Source: Burkholderiales bacterium (GTDB lineage: Bacteria; Pseudomonadota; Gammaproteobacteria; Burkholderiales; UBA11063). From it: a DNA stretch of 36,106 bases. Shown here piece after piece: positions 14,741-22,053 of the stretch. Location of the stretch: NCBI GenBank assembly GCA_019744945.1, contig JAIETT010000041.1:1-36106 (forward strand), given 5' to 3'. Below the pieces are notes generated by a model, which saw only the letters and a list, made by a program, of their open reading frames with translations, ran no database searches and was not told where the DNA came from. The stretch's first letter is position 1. Each line of letters begins with the position of its first letter. The translations under genes were made by a program, and so were the position numbers.

Positions 14741-15302
14741 CATCTACAAATTAAGTCAACTCATGGGCTTACTATTAGTATATCCAATTTTTAAAGTCTA
14801 TAAATTAACCGGTAAATATCGCTTTGGACGCAAGCTCTTTAAACAATACTTACCTATCCAGGTTATTAATCAGAAGATTACCAACACCCAAAATTGTATC
14901 TTTGTAAAGAAGCGCTTTATACAAGAGCATTTACGGGCGATTTACTTATTTCAAACTATAGGCTATGACTATGGGATTAATGAGCGTGAGATTTTCTATG
15001 GGTCGCATAAGGATAGCGTTATCTCCTATGGTGAGTATCACTTTCATGGAGCTAATTATGCGCTCGTTGATATCAATAGTAGATTAGACGCTATGACCGC
15101 CAACGACATGTTTATTCTTGAAGAGCGTTATAACAGCTTAATCTACGTGGTAACTCGTCAGCAGGACAGCAATAAATACACCATTCTTTATCCAGATTTT
15201 AGCAATGATGTGCAACGTGGGATTATTGTGGCCAGTGAATTAGATCAATTTAACTTTAAAGGCAAAGTTGTTAGTTTAGTACAGAACAAGAAAGTGGTTT
15301 AA
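14733..15302 (+). CDS. unknown 189-aa protein coupled to the membrane protein
   Basis: I chose ATG 14733 (MLDIYKLSQLMGLLLVYPIF), with AAGGA seven bases upstream inside the end of the previous gene; the open frame extends to an ATG at 14703. There is one weak N-terminal hydrophobic segment, then a basic stretch (KLTGKYRFGRKLFKQYLP) and a mixed alpha/beta region (YGEYHFHGANYALVDINSRL). It overlaps the 318-aa gene by eight bases, so they are translationally coupled and likely interact. No known domain. Confidence 0.6.
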   Translation: MLDIYKLSQLMGLLLVYPIFKVYKLTGKYRFGRKLFKQYLPIQVINQKITNTQNCIFVKKRFIQEHLRAIYLFQTIGYDYGINEREIFYGSHKDSVISYGEYHFHGANYALVDINSRLDAMTANDMFILEERYNSLIYVVTRQQDSNKYTILYPDFSNDVQRGIIVASELDQFNFKGKVVSLVQNKKVV

Positions 15303-15369
15303 CAATATGTTAGCTATAAACATTACTACCTGAATAATTTTGCTTAAATGAAAACTAAAGGAAAGCCAG

Positions 15370-15792
15370 ATGAATGAGAAAATTGAACAAATAAAAATAC
15401 CTCAAGATAAAGTTGTTGATTTTTTAATGCACATGGCAACTCGTGAGGATATTACAAAATTAGAGACTAAATTTGATTCAAACATGGAGCGTAAATATAA
15501 TGCCCTTCTTACCGAGCTTAAATGGTCTAATCAATTAATTGAATCACGAATGAGTGACCAAATCAAAAAATTTAAATCCGATCTTGATTGGAAATTAGAG
15601 ATGACTGAATATCGTATAGCTGGAAAAATTAAGGACGGTGAGTATCAAATAAAAGGTAGCGCTAAAGTTCTACCAACTTATGCTCATACTACAACGAATA
15701 GTCAGGACAACTGGGATTTAGTGCCGAAAATAATAATTTGTTTCTATATATTTTTTATTATTGTTAATGTGATTTTCTGGTTTGTTCATTAA
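15370..15792 (+). CDS. coiled-coil protein with C-terminal membrane anchor, 140 aa
   Basis: AAAGGAAAG precedes ATG 15370. Residues 14-30 (KVVDFLMHMATREDITKL) match the 74-aa protein at 9277. A long coiled coil (about 30-85) follows, and the last 22 residues are a membrane helix (IIICFYIFFIIVNVIFWFVH). This is a tail-anchored architecture, like small DUF1640-type proteins, which is a resemblance only. It may tether a partner at the inner membrane. It follows the membrane-protein pair on the same strand. Confidence 0.6.
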   Translation: MNEKIEQIKIPQDKVVDFLMHMATREDITKLETKFDSNMERKYNALLTELKWSNQLIESRMSDQIKKFKSDLDWKLEMTEYRIAGKIKDGEYQIKGSAKVLPTYAHTTTNSQDNWDLVPKIIICFYIFFIIVNVIFWFVH

Positions 15793-15812
15793 AATCAAGA
15801 AAGCAGTAAATC

Positions 15813-15905
15813 ATGAAACTCATTTATCTTATGGACTTGGAAGGCGTAATGAGCCTAGTGAGTTTAATACACATTTGTTACTCACTGTTTCTGTTAGTAA
15901 ATTAG
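15813..15905 (+). CDS. possible 30-aa hydrophobic peptide
   Basis: ATG 15813 to TAG 15905 encodes MKLIYLMDLEGVMSLVSLIH and a hydrophobic end. GAAAG lies about 10 bases upstream. It could be a small membrane peptide or chance. Confidence 0.25.
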   Translation: MKLIYLMDLEGVMSLVSLIHICYSLFLLVN

Positions 15906-16069
15906 TTGTATTTTAGGCAGAAATCTAAAAAGAGATTAAACAATGTTTACTTTGCAAATTATTTGCCGCAATAATTTTACTAGTGATGTATAAATGTTGA
16001 TATGAATTAATGAGTATTTAATAAACTCTTTAATTAGCTCTTTTAGGGAAGTAGCATAAAATTCTCTTC
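15906..16069. other. AT-rich intergenic region
   Basis: I see no gene; stops occur in all frames. It may contain the promoter of the following small genes. Confidence 0.3.
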
Positions 16070-16249
16070 TTGCTTAGTGTATTATTGTTGTTAATTATTA
16101 TTGGCGTTAGTTTAATTCATCATGTTCTAACCACTGATGTAATTCAATTGTATTCAGAAGGTTATACTGATGAACAAATTCATAGGATAAAGAAATTATA
16201 TAGATTATTCAATTTTTATCGAATTAGAAAATTACATAAGAAGTTATGA
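16070..16249 (+). CDS. small membrane protein, about 59 aa, non-ATG start
   Basis: The frame opens after a TAG near 16052. The first plausible start is TTG 16070; an ATT at 16061 lies nearer an AGGGA site. The product has one N-terminal membrane helix (LLSVLLLLIIIGVSLI) and a basic tail (DEQIHRIKKLYRLFNFYRIR). The absence of an ATG suggests either an unusual start or a gene that has lost its 5' end. The format, one helix plus a basic tail, is the same as in the RHLYQ proteins nearby. Confidence 0.35.
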   Translation: MLSVLLLLIIIGVSLIHHVLTTDVIQLYSEGYTDEQIHRIKKLYRLFNFYRIRKLHKKL

Positions 16250-16306
16250 TTTTGTAACCATAATTGTAATCACTTTAAGTTAATTAATTTTTAAGGAGCT
16301 AATCTA

Positions 16307-16537
16307 ATGACTTTCTGGGCACTTTTTATTATAGCTGCTTTTGGCTCTGGGATATTTTCATTATCAAAATTCTTATACAGAAGTGCTGATGATTTTGATA
16401 ATTACAAAAAAGAAAATCCAAATTTAGTATTAAACAATGGTACCGTAATTTGCAAATACTGTAATAGCCGCAAAAGTTACATAAGAAATAAAGAGAAGAT
16501 CTGCCAAACTTGCGGTAAACGGTTATATTATGTTTAG
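16307..16537 (+). CDS. membrane-anchored zinc-ribbon protein, 76 aa
   Basis: AAGGAG lies eight bases ahead of ATG 16307. One membrane helix (WALFIIAAFGSGIFSLSKFL) is followed by a linker (about residues 22-44). A four-cysteine zinc ribbon then follows (CKYCNSRKSY...CQTCGKRL, CxxC-x(n)-CxxC, residues about 49-71). Such proteins often act as small adaptors. It is well formed and probably expressed. No specific function can be assigned. Confidence 0.7.
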   Translation: MTFWALFIIAAFGSGIFSLSKFLYRSADDFDNYKKENPNLVLNNGTVICKYCNSRKSYIRNKEKICQTCGKRLYYV

Positions 16538-16549
16538 TTTATTAATTAA

Positions 16550-16732
16550 ATGTGGCAAATGCATATTAATCTAATCTTAGTTCCATGTTTTAACCATAAA
16601 GTTAAGGAAATCAGAGTCTGGCATCTAAAAACACAAGATCGTCAAGGTGCTGAAGTTGTCAGTGCCGGCCATTTTTTAGGAGGAGTTTACTCCGACATAA
16701 AAAACGGGCAACTTTATAGTGTTATTTCATAA
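16550..16732 (+). CDS. possible 60-aa protein or gene fragment
   Basis: An ATG with no ribosome site opens a frame whose second half (KEIRVWHLKTQDRQGAEVVS..HFLGGVYSDIKNG) reads like genuine protein. It may be the end of a decayed gene. Function unknown. Confidence 0.25.
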   Translation: MWQMHINLILVPCFNHKVKEIRVWHLKTQDRQGAEVVSAGHFLGGVYSDIKNGQLYSVIS

Positions 16733-16875
16733 ATCACTAAAACTTAGGTGCATTGTGTTCTTATTGTTACCAATTCAGATTTGGATTTGAGTATCGATCT
16801 AAAATCAATTACATTCAAGATTGTAAATTTTATATTATGAAGTTTAGTATTATTTTCAGGCAAAAGGACAGATAA
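16733..16875. promoter_or_regulatory. repeated leader of the GIYAG peptide genes, copy 1
   Basis: The segment CATTCAAGATTGTAAATTTTA (in part) and its surroundings, ahead of 16876, recur ahead of 17226. The duplicated leader probably carries the promoter and ribosome site (AAAGGACAGATAA) of this small gene family. Confidence 0.35.
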
Positions 16876-17007
16876 ATGACTACTGGCGCATTAATTGCAC
16901 TTGAAGTGTTCATTGGTTTAGTGATTCTATTTGGTATCTATGCAGGACGTCATCCTAAGGACAAAACACAATCTAAATCAAAGAAGAAGAAACATAACCG
17001 TTTATGA
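16876..17007 (+). CDS. small membrane peptide, GIYAG family copy 1 (43 aa)
   Basis: ATG 16876 follows AAAGGACAGATAA. The peptide MTTGALIALEVFIGLVILFG has one membrane helix, then the signature IYAGRHPKDK and a Lys-rich tail. Two relatives lie downstream: 17226 (intact) and 18261 (broken). The conserved part is (F/I)G(I/V)YAG(R/F/Y)H at the cytoplasmic end of the helix. These genes are below the size most gene finders accept. Function unknown; size and shape recall small membrane toxins or stress peptides. Confidence 0.55.
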   Translation: MTTGALIALEVFIGLVILFGIYAGRHPKDKTQSKSKKKKHNRL

Positions 17008-17225
17008 ATATGTTTTGTATTTTAACATTTACATGGACATCGAGTACTCAGTGTTTTTTACGTGTGTCAGACATTGAACATATATATGTATTAGACGAAT
17101 TGGATTTTGACGGCATCCACAGCTAATTTAGATATGAGTACCAATTTATGCTCCATTACATTCAAGATTGTACATTTTAAATTATTAGAATGATTAACTT
17201 TATTTTTATATAAAAGGAGCGATAA

Positions 17226-17366
17226 ATGATTTCAGGAGCCGTAATTGTTTTTATAGTATCAGTTATTGTATGTGGGCTAATAGGTATTTATGCTGGTTTC
17301 CATGTAAAAGATGATACACGTTATAAATCAGAGGATAGCAGTCATAACAATGATAAGCTAAGTTAG
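17226..17366 (+). CDS. small membrane peptide, GIYAG family copy 2 (46 aa)
   Basis: ATG 17226 has AAAGGAGCGATAA upstream. The peptide begins MISGAVIVFIVSVIVCGLIG, with the same IYAGFH motif after the helix and a polar tail (VKDDTRYKSEDSSHNNDKLS). The 90 bases upstream resemble those of copy 1, so gene and leader were duplicated together. The tail is far less basic than that of copy 1. Confidence 0.55.
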   Translation: MISGAVIVFIVSVIVCGLIGIYAGFHVKDDTRYKSEDSSHNNDKLS

Positions 17367-17403
17367 AAACTTACGCTCTTCGCTTTTTTCTTTGAGGATT
17401 TCC

Positions 17404-17592
17404 TTACTCCAGTATAGGTAATTCCAGTACATGAGTACATTTTAAATCAATCAACGACATCATTCCACAACATCCTGACCTTCTGTGTCTCCCTGAAGGA
17501 ACAATGGCCTGAGCTAGTTTATGTGAGCCGTCAACCTTATTCAACTGTTTCTCAAGTGATTGATATTCAAACCTATTATAGATGGAAGTCAT
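17404..17592 (-). CDS. possible remnant ORF, 62 aa
   Basis: A minus-strand ATG at 17592, without a ribosome site, opens a frame with MTSIYNRFEYQSLEKQLNKV and SHKLAQAIVPSGRHRR. Its codon use looks richer in GC than its neighbours, which hints at an imported fragment. I recognise no family, and it could be chance. Confidence 0.2.
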   Translation of the reverse strand: MTSIYNRFEYQSLEKQLNKVDGSHKLAQAIVPSGRHRRSGCCGMMSLIDLKCTHVLELPILE

Positions 17593-17975
17593 GAGCTTGG
17601 TTATTATATTTAATTATATCTAGATCTAATCATCTACGTATAGATAATTGACCAGGAGAAAAGATATTTGAAAACAGGAACTAAACTTGATGATCATAAA
17701 ATCACTAAAAATTAGTGATTTACAGGGAATTTAATAGCATAAAATGTGAAGAGTGACAACTACAAAAATGAAAAGAGAACGAGTTTCCATAAAAATGCTC
17801 CGACCGTCACTGGAAGCCTATTAATACAATAATTGAGTAAAATGCTCAACTAATAATACCAAGGAAATTTTAAACTTACAGAAAGGAGCTACAATTAAGT
17901 AAGAAATTACTGAATCGAAATTAACTGATAAAATTGTGGATATTCTACGGATTTTAGGCTATAGTCTATTAACAA
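17593..17975. other. non-coding region with a hairpin and degenerate gene leader
   Basis: A palindrome (AAATCACTA, 5-base loop, TAGTGATTT) lies at 17699-17721. At 17880-17890 AGAAAGGAGC resembles the ribosome site of the GIYAG genes but is followed by ATTAAGTAA, so the gene there is lost. No intact gene is seen. Confidence 0.35.
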
Positions 17976-18186
17976 CTACTTGATCAGGGTAAACGCATCT
18001 AAATGAACTGAAAAGCTGCGTTTACAAGTATTTTTTAAGTAAAGTTTATAGTGTTTTAGAACACTATCTCCCACTTTAGACCAAATTTTATATTTTAAGT
18101 GAGATTAAAACAGGTACAATCTAAGTTCTGAAAGTCGTCATATTGTTTTACTTAATTATTTAGATGCGTTTACCCTGCTACTTGAT
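17976..18186. mobile_element. 193-bp MITE with 9-bp target-site duplication
   Basis: CAGGGTAAACGCATCTAAAT (17985-18004) and its exact reverse complement (18158-18177) are the element's 20-bp ends. They are bounded by the perfect direct repeat CTACTTGAT (17976-17984 and 18178-18186). The interior codes for nothing. A second partial copy of the end word (GCTGCGTTTAC, 18012-18022) lies inside. A 9-bp duplication indicates mobilisation by a transposase of a group that makes 9-bp cuts (several DDE families, such as IS4-type). The helper is not in the window. Confidence 0.85.
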
Positions 18187-18260
18187 TGGGATTATTACAA
18201 CATGGTATATAATATGGTAATTAAAGTTAACACAAAATCAGTTTTCCGAGGACTTAATAA

Positions 18261-18392
18261 ATGATAAATTGAGCCTTAATTATATTAGAGATTTTTATTT
18301 TTCTGGTGGTTGTATTTGGCGTTTATGCTGGTTATCATCAGAAAGGAGACAAGCCAATTAAAATTCAGGTAAGGTTAGGTTATTATGATTGA
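18261..18392 (+). pseudogene. GIYAG family copy 3, interrupted by TGA
   Basis: ATG 18261 (after GAGGACTTAATAA) is followed by ATA AAT TGA, then the frame continues through a membrane helix into VFGVYAGYHQKGDKPI and stops at 18390-18392. Only codon 4 is nonsense, so the decay is recent. Its end overlaps the start of the 303-aa gene by eight bases, which implies an original two-gene unit. Confidence 0.6.
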
Positions 18393-19296
18393 TTTATTTG
18401 ATGATGAATATCGTAGATTATTGGAACAGGTAGCGAATGATGAAAGCAGGATGAGAGAAATTATTATTCAAATTCATGAAAATAAGCGTAATGATTTAAA
18501 TCCTGCTAATACTATTATGACAGAGTTAAATGATATTCGGGATAGGCACACTAGATATGAACAATTAAGGAATGATAATTTTTCTAGGGCACTAGATTCT
18601 GTCTCAAAAATCCCGACTATAGAGGGTCTCTTGAGCACTACAGTTGAGCAGGACAGTAAATTTATTTTTAATGAGAAAAATCTTAATAATTTATTGGACC
18701 ACATAGAAAAAAAGAATATCTTTAATGGGATAGGCTATGGCTTAATAGATGCTGATACTAATAAAATATATGAATGTAAAGAAGTGATTACATTGTTATT
18801 GAGCTTATCTATCATTGTTTATACTGAACATGAATTAACTAGCTACATATTCAATTATAGATGTATGTGCAATAATAACCTGAAAAAAGTATCTTATTAT
18901 TTACTGAATGCATTTTTATGTTTTTATATTGATAGTTATACTAATACGAAAAGAAATCAATATTGTGAATTATCTACATGGTTAATGCTGGCTAATAAAG
19001 AATTAATCTCCTCTCATTCCAAAATAAAATCAACACTTTCTAAAGTTAAAAAACTGCCGCTGGAATTTAAAGATTGTGTTGCAATTATTAAAGGTGTTGA
19101 GCAAGGTAAAAAGCAAACAAATGTATTAATTAGTCTTAATAAAGGTAATCGTGATGATACAAGAGGAAAATCAATCATTTCTGCATATAAAATTGTGACG
19201 GAGGAACTAGATAAATATAAACAACATTATTTACCAGGAAACGAATATCTGTTTTTAGGGTTAAAACTACTCAGAGAATCAACTAAAATAAAATAA
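18385..19296 (+). CDS. unknown 303-aa protein
   Basis: ATG 18385 lies within the end of the third GIYAG gene, with AGGTTAGG upstream. The N-terminal 75 residues are a charged helix/coiled coil (DDEYRRLLEQVANDESRMRE). The middle has a hydrophobic stretch (CKEVITLLLSLSIIVYTEH) and a Cys-rich segment (NYRCMCNNNLKKVSYYLLNA). The C-terminus is helical (SIISAYKIVTEELDKYKQHY). No signal peptide. I recognise no domain. It stands at the border between the small-membrane-protein region and the AbiF-like unit. Confidence 0.6.
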   Translation: MIDLFDDEYRRLLEQVANDESRMREIIIQIHENKRNDLNPANTIMTELNDIRDRHTRYEQLRNDNFSRALDSVSKIPTIEGLLSTTVEQDSKFIFNEKNLNNLLDHIEKKNIFNGIGYGLIDADTNKIYECKEVITLLLSLSIIVYTEHELTSYIFNYRCMCNNNLKKVSYYLLNAFLCFYIDSYTNTKRNQYCELSTWLMLANKELISSHSKIKSTLSKVKKLPLEFKDCVAIIKGVEQGKKQTNVLISLNKGNRDDTRGKSIISAYKIVTEELDKYKQHYLPGNEYLFLGLKLLRESTKIK

Positions 19297-19406
19297 TATA
19301 TAACAATGTGTTAATGCTAATAAATACACTAAAATAATGCTTGATTTTTCTTCAGATTTGAATAATAATAACGCCATTCAAAAAACAAATGAGGAAATAA
19401 ATTATC
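19297..19406. other. AT-rich gap
   Basis: No gene is seen. The segment reads openly for a few codons (SDLNNNNAIQ-like) in one frame without a start and may be a gene tail. Confidence 0.25.
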
Positions 19407-19508
19407 ATGGAAAATTATTTTGTATTTATCTGGCTTCATGCATTAATTAAGGCTATTAAGAAAATCAATCTGTCATTAGAAATTAAATTCAAAGTGGTCG
19501 TTAAGTAG
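19407..19508 (+). CDS. possible 33-aa peptide
   Basis: ATG 19407 with GAGGA 11 bases upstream encodes MENYFVFIWLHALIKAIKKI and a basic end before TAG 19506-19508. It is amphipathic rather than a clean membrane helix. It could be real or chance. Confidence 0.3.
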   Translation: MENYFVFIWLHALIKAIKKINLSLEIKFKVVVK

Positions 19509-19657
19509 TAGTATACTTACATTTGCTATTATCGCGGATTTTTGCATATTTCAATATTTCAAAAGCAATGCTTACACGATTACACGATAATATAAATACA
19601 TGACTATAAATTTATATGATATAATGTTCGCATATATAAATTTTAAGGCATTTCATA
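19509..19657. promoter_or_regulatory. promoter region of the HTH gene with symmetric AT repeats
   Basis: It contains ATATGATATAATG (likely -10), the palindrome TATAAATTTATA (about 19605-19616), a second similar word CATATATAAATTTT, and the direct repeat ACACGATTACACGATA. The palindromes just before the HTH gene are candidate autoregulatory sites. Confidence 0.4.
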
Positions 19658-20641
19658 ATGAATAAAACAGTTACAGAACTGGCAATACATTTTGGCTTAG
19701 CAAGATCAACCATTGTTAAATACACTAAAGAGTGCCCAACGTTTCCTCAGCCATCAGTGAAAACAAAAGTACCTATGTATGATGTAAATGAAGTAAACCA
19801 ATTCATTCAAAACAGAAATGCTACTAATAAAGAGCGCAGAGCAAAACAGGGTATATTAATTAATGCAACTCGCTGGATGCTAGACGAAAAAATAAATACT
19901 ATAATGGACAACATTAATAAAAAAACTATAAATAACAACTTGTACTATGAATTTGAAGATCTTTGCAAAAAAGTTGGATTTACACCATCAATATTATCAA
20001 AAACAATTACATTTAATGGGCTTTTGGTCTATGAAGACCAAGAACGAATGCAATGTGTTCCTCAGAGAACAGATATTACATTGTACTTTAAAAATGAAGA
20101 TATTGCTAAATTAGTTGTTGAAGCATCTTTTAAAACTAATGGGTTACATGTTGAGTACCTCGTTAATGGACTAATGAGAGAAGCTGAAGGCATTAGAACA
20201 AATGCACAGTTAGGCTTTAATTCGGTAATTAACTTAACCAACGGAGATCTATCAAACAACGAATCCTTGGTTGATGAAATAACATATACAAAAATAGAAA
20301 CTAATACCTTAGAAAAATTAGCTTTAGCACTAATTAAACGAAAAAACAATATTGAAGAACAGGAAGTAATAATGTCAGAAATAGCACTTTTAAAAGCAAA
20401 ATCTTTAATCGATGAATCTAGGTCTCAATATACCACTACAGGCAAACGTCCTGTCATATTCATTGAAACTGGTGTTAAATATAATGATAAAACTGAAATA
20501 CCGCCGAGATTTCAACAAAAAGTGCCAAACTCAGGCAGTAAATATATGATTGATTTTTCTGGATACGAATACCAATACATAGACCTATTGGATCCAATTG
20601 AATTAGCAAAAATCATGAGTAAAAACCCACAAAATGGCTAA
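19658..20641 (+). CDS. DNA-binding protein with N-terminal HTH, 327 aa
   Basis: The N-terminus reads VTELAIHFGLARSTIVKYTK followed by PMYDVNEVNQFIQN, the form of an excisionase/AlpA-like winged helix-turn-helix (helix-turn-helix, short wing, then a helix). The remaining 250 residues contain several helices (LEKLALALIKRKNNIEEQ) and a beta-rich end (GSKYMIDFSGYEYQYIDLLD) that I do not recognise. AAGG lies ten bases before ATG 19658. The gene stands alone, followed by a clear terminator at 20662. It may be a regulator of the neighbouring defence or plasmid genes. Confidence 0.65.
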   Translation: MNKTVTELAIHFGLARSTIVKYTKECPTFPQPSVKTKVPMYDVNEVNQFIQNRNATNKERRAKQGILINATRWMLDEKINTIMDNINKKTINNNLYYEFEDLCKKVGFTPSILSKTITFNGLLVYEDQERMQCVPQRTDITLYFKNEDIAKLVVEASFKTNGLHVEYLVNGLMREAEGIRTNAQLGFNSVINLTNGDLSNNESLVDEITYTKIETNTLEKLALALIKRKNNIEEQEVIMSEIALLKAKSLIDESRSQYTTTGKRPVIFIETGVKYNDKTEIPPRFQQKVPNSGSKYMIDFSGYEYQYIDLLDPIELAKIMSKNPQNG

Positions 20642-20661
20642 TAAATCACGTGGAAATGAGA

Positions 20662-20685
20662 AGAGCACTTCTTGCGAAGTGCTCT
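20662..20685 (+). terminator. Rho-independent terminator of the HTH gene
   Basis: AGAGCACTTC and GAAGTGCTCT form a perfect 10-bp stem around TTGC, followed by a moderately T-rich stretch (TATATTCTTT). It lies 20 bases after the stop at 20641 and separates it from the AbiF-like unit. Confidence 0.85.
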
Positions 20686-20689
20686 ATAT

Positions 20690-20790
20690 TCTTTGCCTCT
20701 TACGCTACACTGGATCCGCTAGTTTATGTTTCCATAGTCAACACGCAAGAGATGTTGACATTCAACTAGAGTCACGACCCTGTTTTCTAA
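20690..20790 (+). ncRNA. probable structured antitoxin RNA upstream of the AbiF-like gene
   Basis: Between the terminator and the AbiF-like gene lies about 100 bases of GC-richer sequence that can fold tightly. CTAGTT (20719-20724) pairs with AACTAG (20764-20769). Inside, GTCAACA (20737-20743) pairs with TGTTGAC (20753-20759), leaving loop CGCAAGAGA. The loop (CGCAAGAG) can pair with CTCTTACG (20697-20704) apart from one mismatch, forming a pseudoknot. A conserved abiF RNA motif upstream of such genes is known from comparative genomics, and related HEPN genes have RNA antitoxins. The exact ends and direction are inferred. Confidence 0.6.
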
Positions 20791-20816
20791 CTAGTATTAT
20801 ATCATAAAGTACACAT

Positions 20817-21443
20817 ATGGAAAAATATTTTACACAACAAAGACTCAGCTCTTATACAGACCTAACAGATTATATTGAAAACATTAAAATATGTCAACGA
20901 TACTATCCAATTTTAAATATTTTTGAAATTGTGCTACGAAACAGGATCAACGATTTTTTTATTAAAACGTTTGGTACAGCATGGTTAAAAAAAATATTAA
21001 AAAATCAATTTAGTTTCGAGCCAGGTACTGAAATTGAAAACAAAGTTAAATCAGCTGCAATAATTTTAACTCGAGAAAACAAATCTATCACACATGATGC
21101 TTTGCTTAGCAATTTAACATTGGGGTTTTGGGTTGCTTTACTGTCAAATGAAAAAGATCAATTTTTTCACCGCCTAAATCGACATGATAAACGCATGTCT
21201 TCGAAGCATAATAAAACCTTTATGCGAGAAGTCTTTAAATTAAACGCAACCGATTCAGGAAGCGACACAAAAATTGAAGAAGTAAGAAAGGAATTAGATT
21301 CAATTAGAAAATTTAGAAATCGAGTTTTTCACTATGAAAAAGTTTCACATGTAGAACTAGGTATAAAACCAATCACAGAAAAATACATTATCATATTTCA
21401 AAATGAGACAGAGGATATCAACATATTTTTACAAAATTTTTGA
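20817..21443 (+). CDS. AbiF/AbiD-like (Abi_2 family) HEPN protein
   Basis: The 208-residue protein has the family pattern: QQRLSSYTDLTDYIENIKIC, then FEIVLRNRINDFF (about residues 36-48), LTLGFWVALLSN in the middle, and a C-terminal FRNRVFHYE. The last holds the HEPN RNase motif R-x4-H (R167, N168, H172). This is the layout of Abi_2-type abortive infection proteins, which cleave RNA and stop growth on phage infection. No good ribosome site precedes ATG 20817, so translation may be weak or controlled. It is shorter than the usual 250-320 residues of the family. The structured segment just upstream is the probable antitoxin RNA. Catalytic residues look intact. Confidence 0.75.
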   Translation: MEKYFTQQRLSSYTDLTDYIENIKICQRYYPILNIFEIVLRNRINDFFIKTFGTAWLKKILKNQFSFEPGTEIENKVKSAAIILTRENKSITHDALLSNLTLGFWVALLSNEKDQFFHRLNRHDKRMSSKHNKTFMREVFKLNATDSGSDTKIEEVRKELDSIRKFRNRVFHYEKVSHVELGIKPITEKYIIIFQNETEDINIFLQNF

Positions 21444-21514
21444 TAGAATACTATAGCCCAAAGTTCAGGCAAAATGAACTTAAAAATAAGAAAAAAAGTA
21501 AGGGGAATCTTAGA

Positions 21515-21628
21515 ATGGATTGGTTTATTGGTTCTGCTTTGATACTTATGTTCGTTTCAGGTCTCTTTACCTATTCATTATACAAATTTGCTGAACACGA
21601 ATTTAAAAAGAAGAAAGAGCAGAAATAA
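21515..21628 (+). CDS. small membrane protein, 37 aa, after the AbiF-like gene
   Basis: I chose ATG 21515, preceded by AAGGGGAA; the frame can be opened to TTG 21440, which has no site. The peptide MDWFIGSALILMFVSGLFTY has one membrane helix and ends with a lysine-rich tail (KKKKEQK). It lies 72 bases after the AbiF-like gene on the same strand. It may be an accessory or an unrelated small membrane peptide like those upstream. Confidence 0.45.
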   Translation: MDWFIGSALILMFVSGLFTYSLYKFAEHEFKKKKEQK

Positions 21629-21879
21629 GTCATTAGCTTTTATGAAACATTAACAGTTAATTATAAAATATGTCCAAGATTTCACCGATAGAAAGATTCA
21701 GCTTATTTATATGTTAAAGTTAAATCAGCCGTAAATGATGATGTTGCCATGATTAGGTATCCTTGAATTATTTAATCAATATTTAACTATCTATAGTAAA
21801 ACAATATTATATGTTTAAGCTGATTTGATTTGGTAATTTATTTTAGCGGTAGTTAGATTGGCAGATCTGAAAAATATGA
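21629..21879. other. intergenic region with a remnant duplication
   Basis: The minus strand at 21703-21750 repeats the first bases of the 57-aa gene at 22053 (ATGGCAACATCATCATTT, with the same AAGGATA leader) and ends after 15 codons. It is the stub of a duplicated gene. Nothing else is seen. Confidence 0.5.
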
Positions 21880-22053
21880 CTAGAAAAATGAGAACTTTTG
21901 AATAAGTTCACGACCTTCACGCAGAGTTTCTTCAGTAACTAAATCGGTTCTAATTATACGAGAAGCAGGATCAGGATTTAATAATTCTTCAATTAGACGT
22001 ATTGATGACTCTTCGGTAAGAGTGAAATCAACATCAAATGATGATGTTGCCAT
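21880..22053 (-). CDS. small antitoxin-like protein, 57 aa
   Basis: ATG 22053 is preceded by AAGGA. The product MATSSFDVDFTLTEESSIRL continues with an ELLNPDP segment and a helix (ETLREGRELIQKF). Its short strand, acidic helix and NPDP turn resemble the toxin-wrapping C-termini of small antitoxins, but it lacks an evident DNA-binding domain. It lies downstream of the ParE-like toxin on the same strand, separated by 182 bases. It may be its partner in reversed order or an unrelated orphan. A truncated duplicate of its 5' end lies at 21703-21750. Confidence 0.5.
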   Translation of the reverse strand: MATSSFDVDFTLTEESSIRLIEELLNPDPASRIIRTDLVTEETLREGRELIQKFSFF

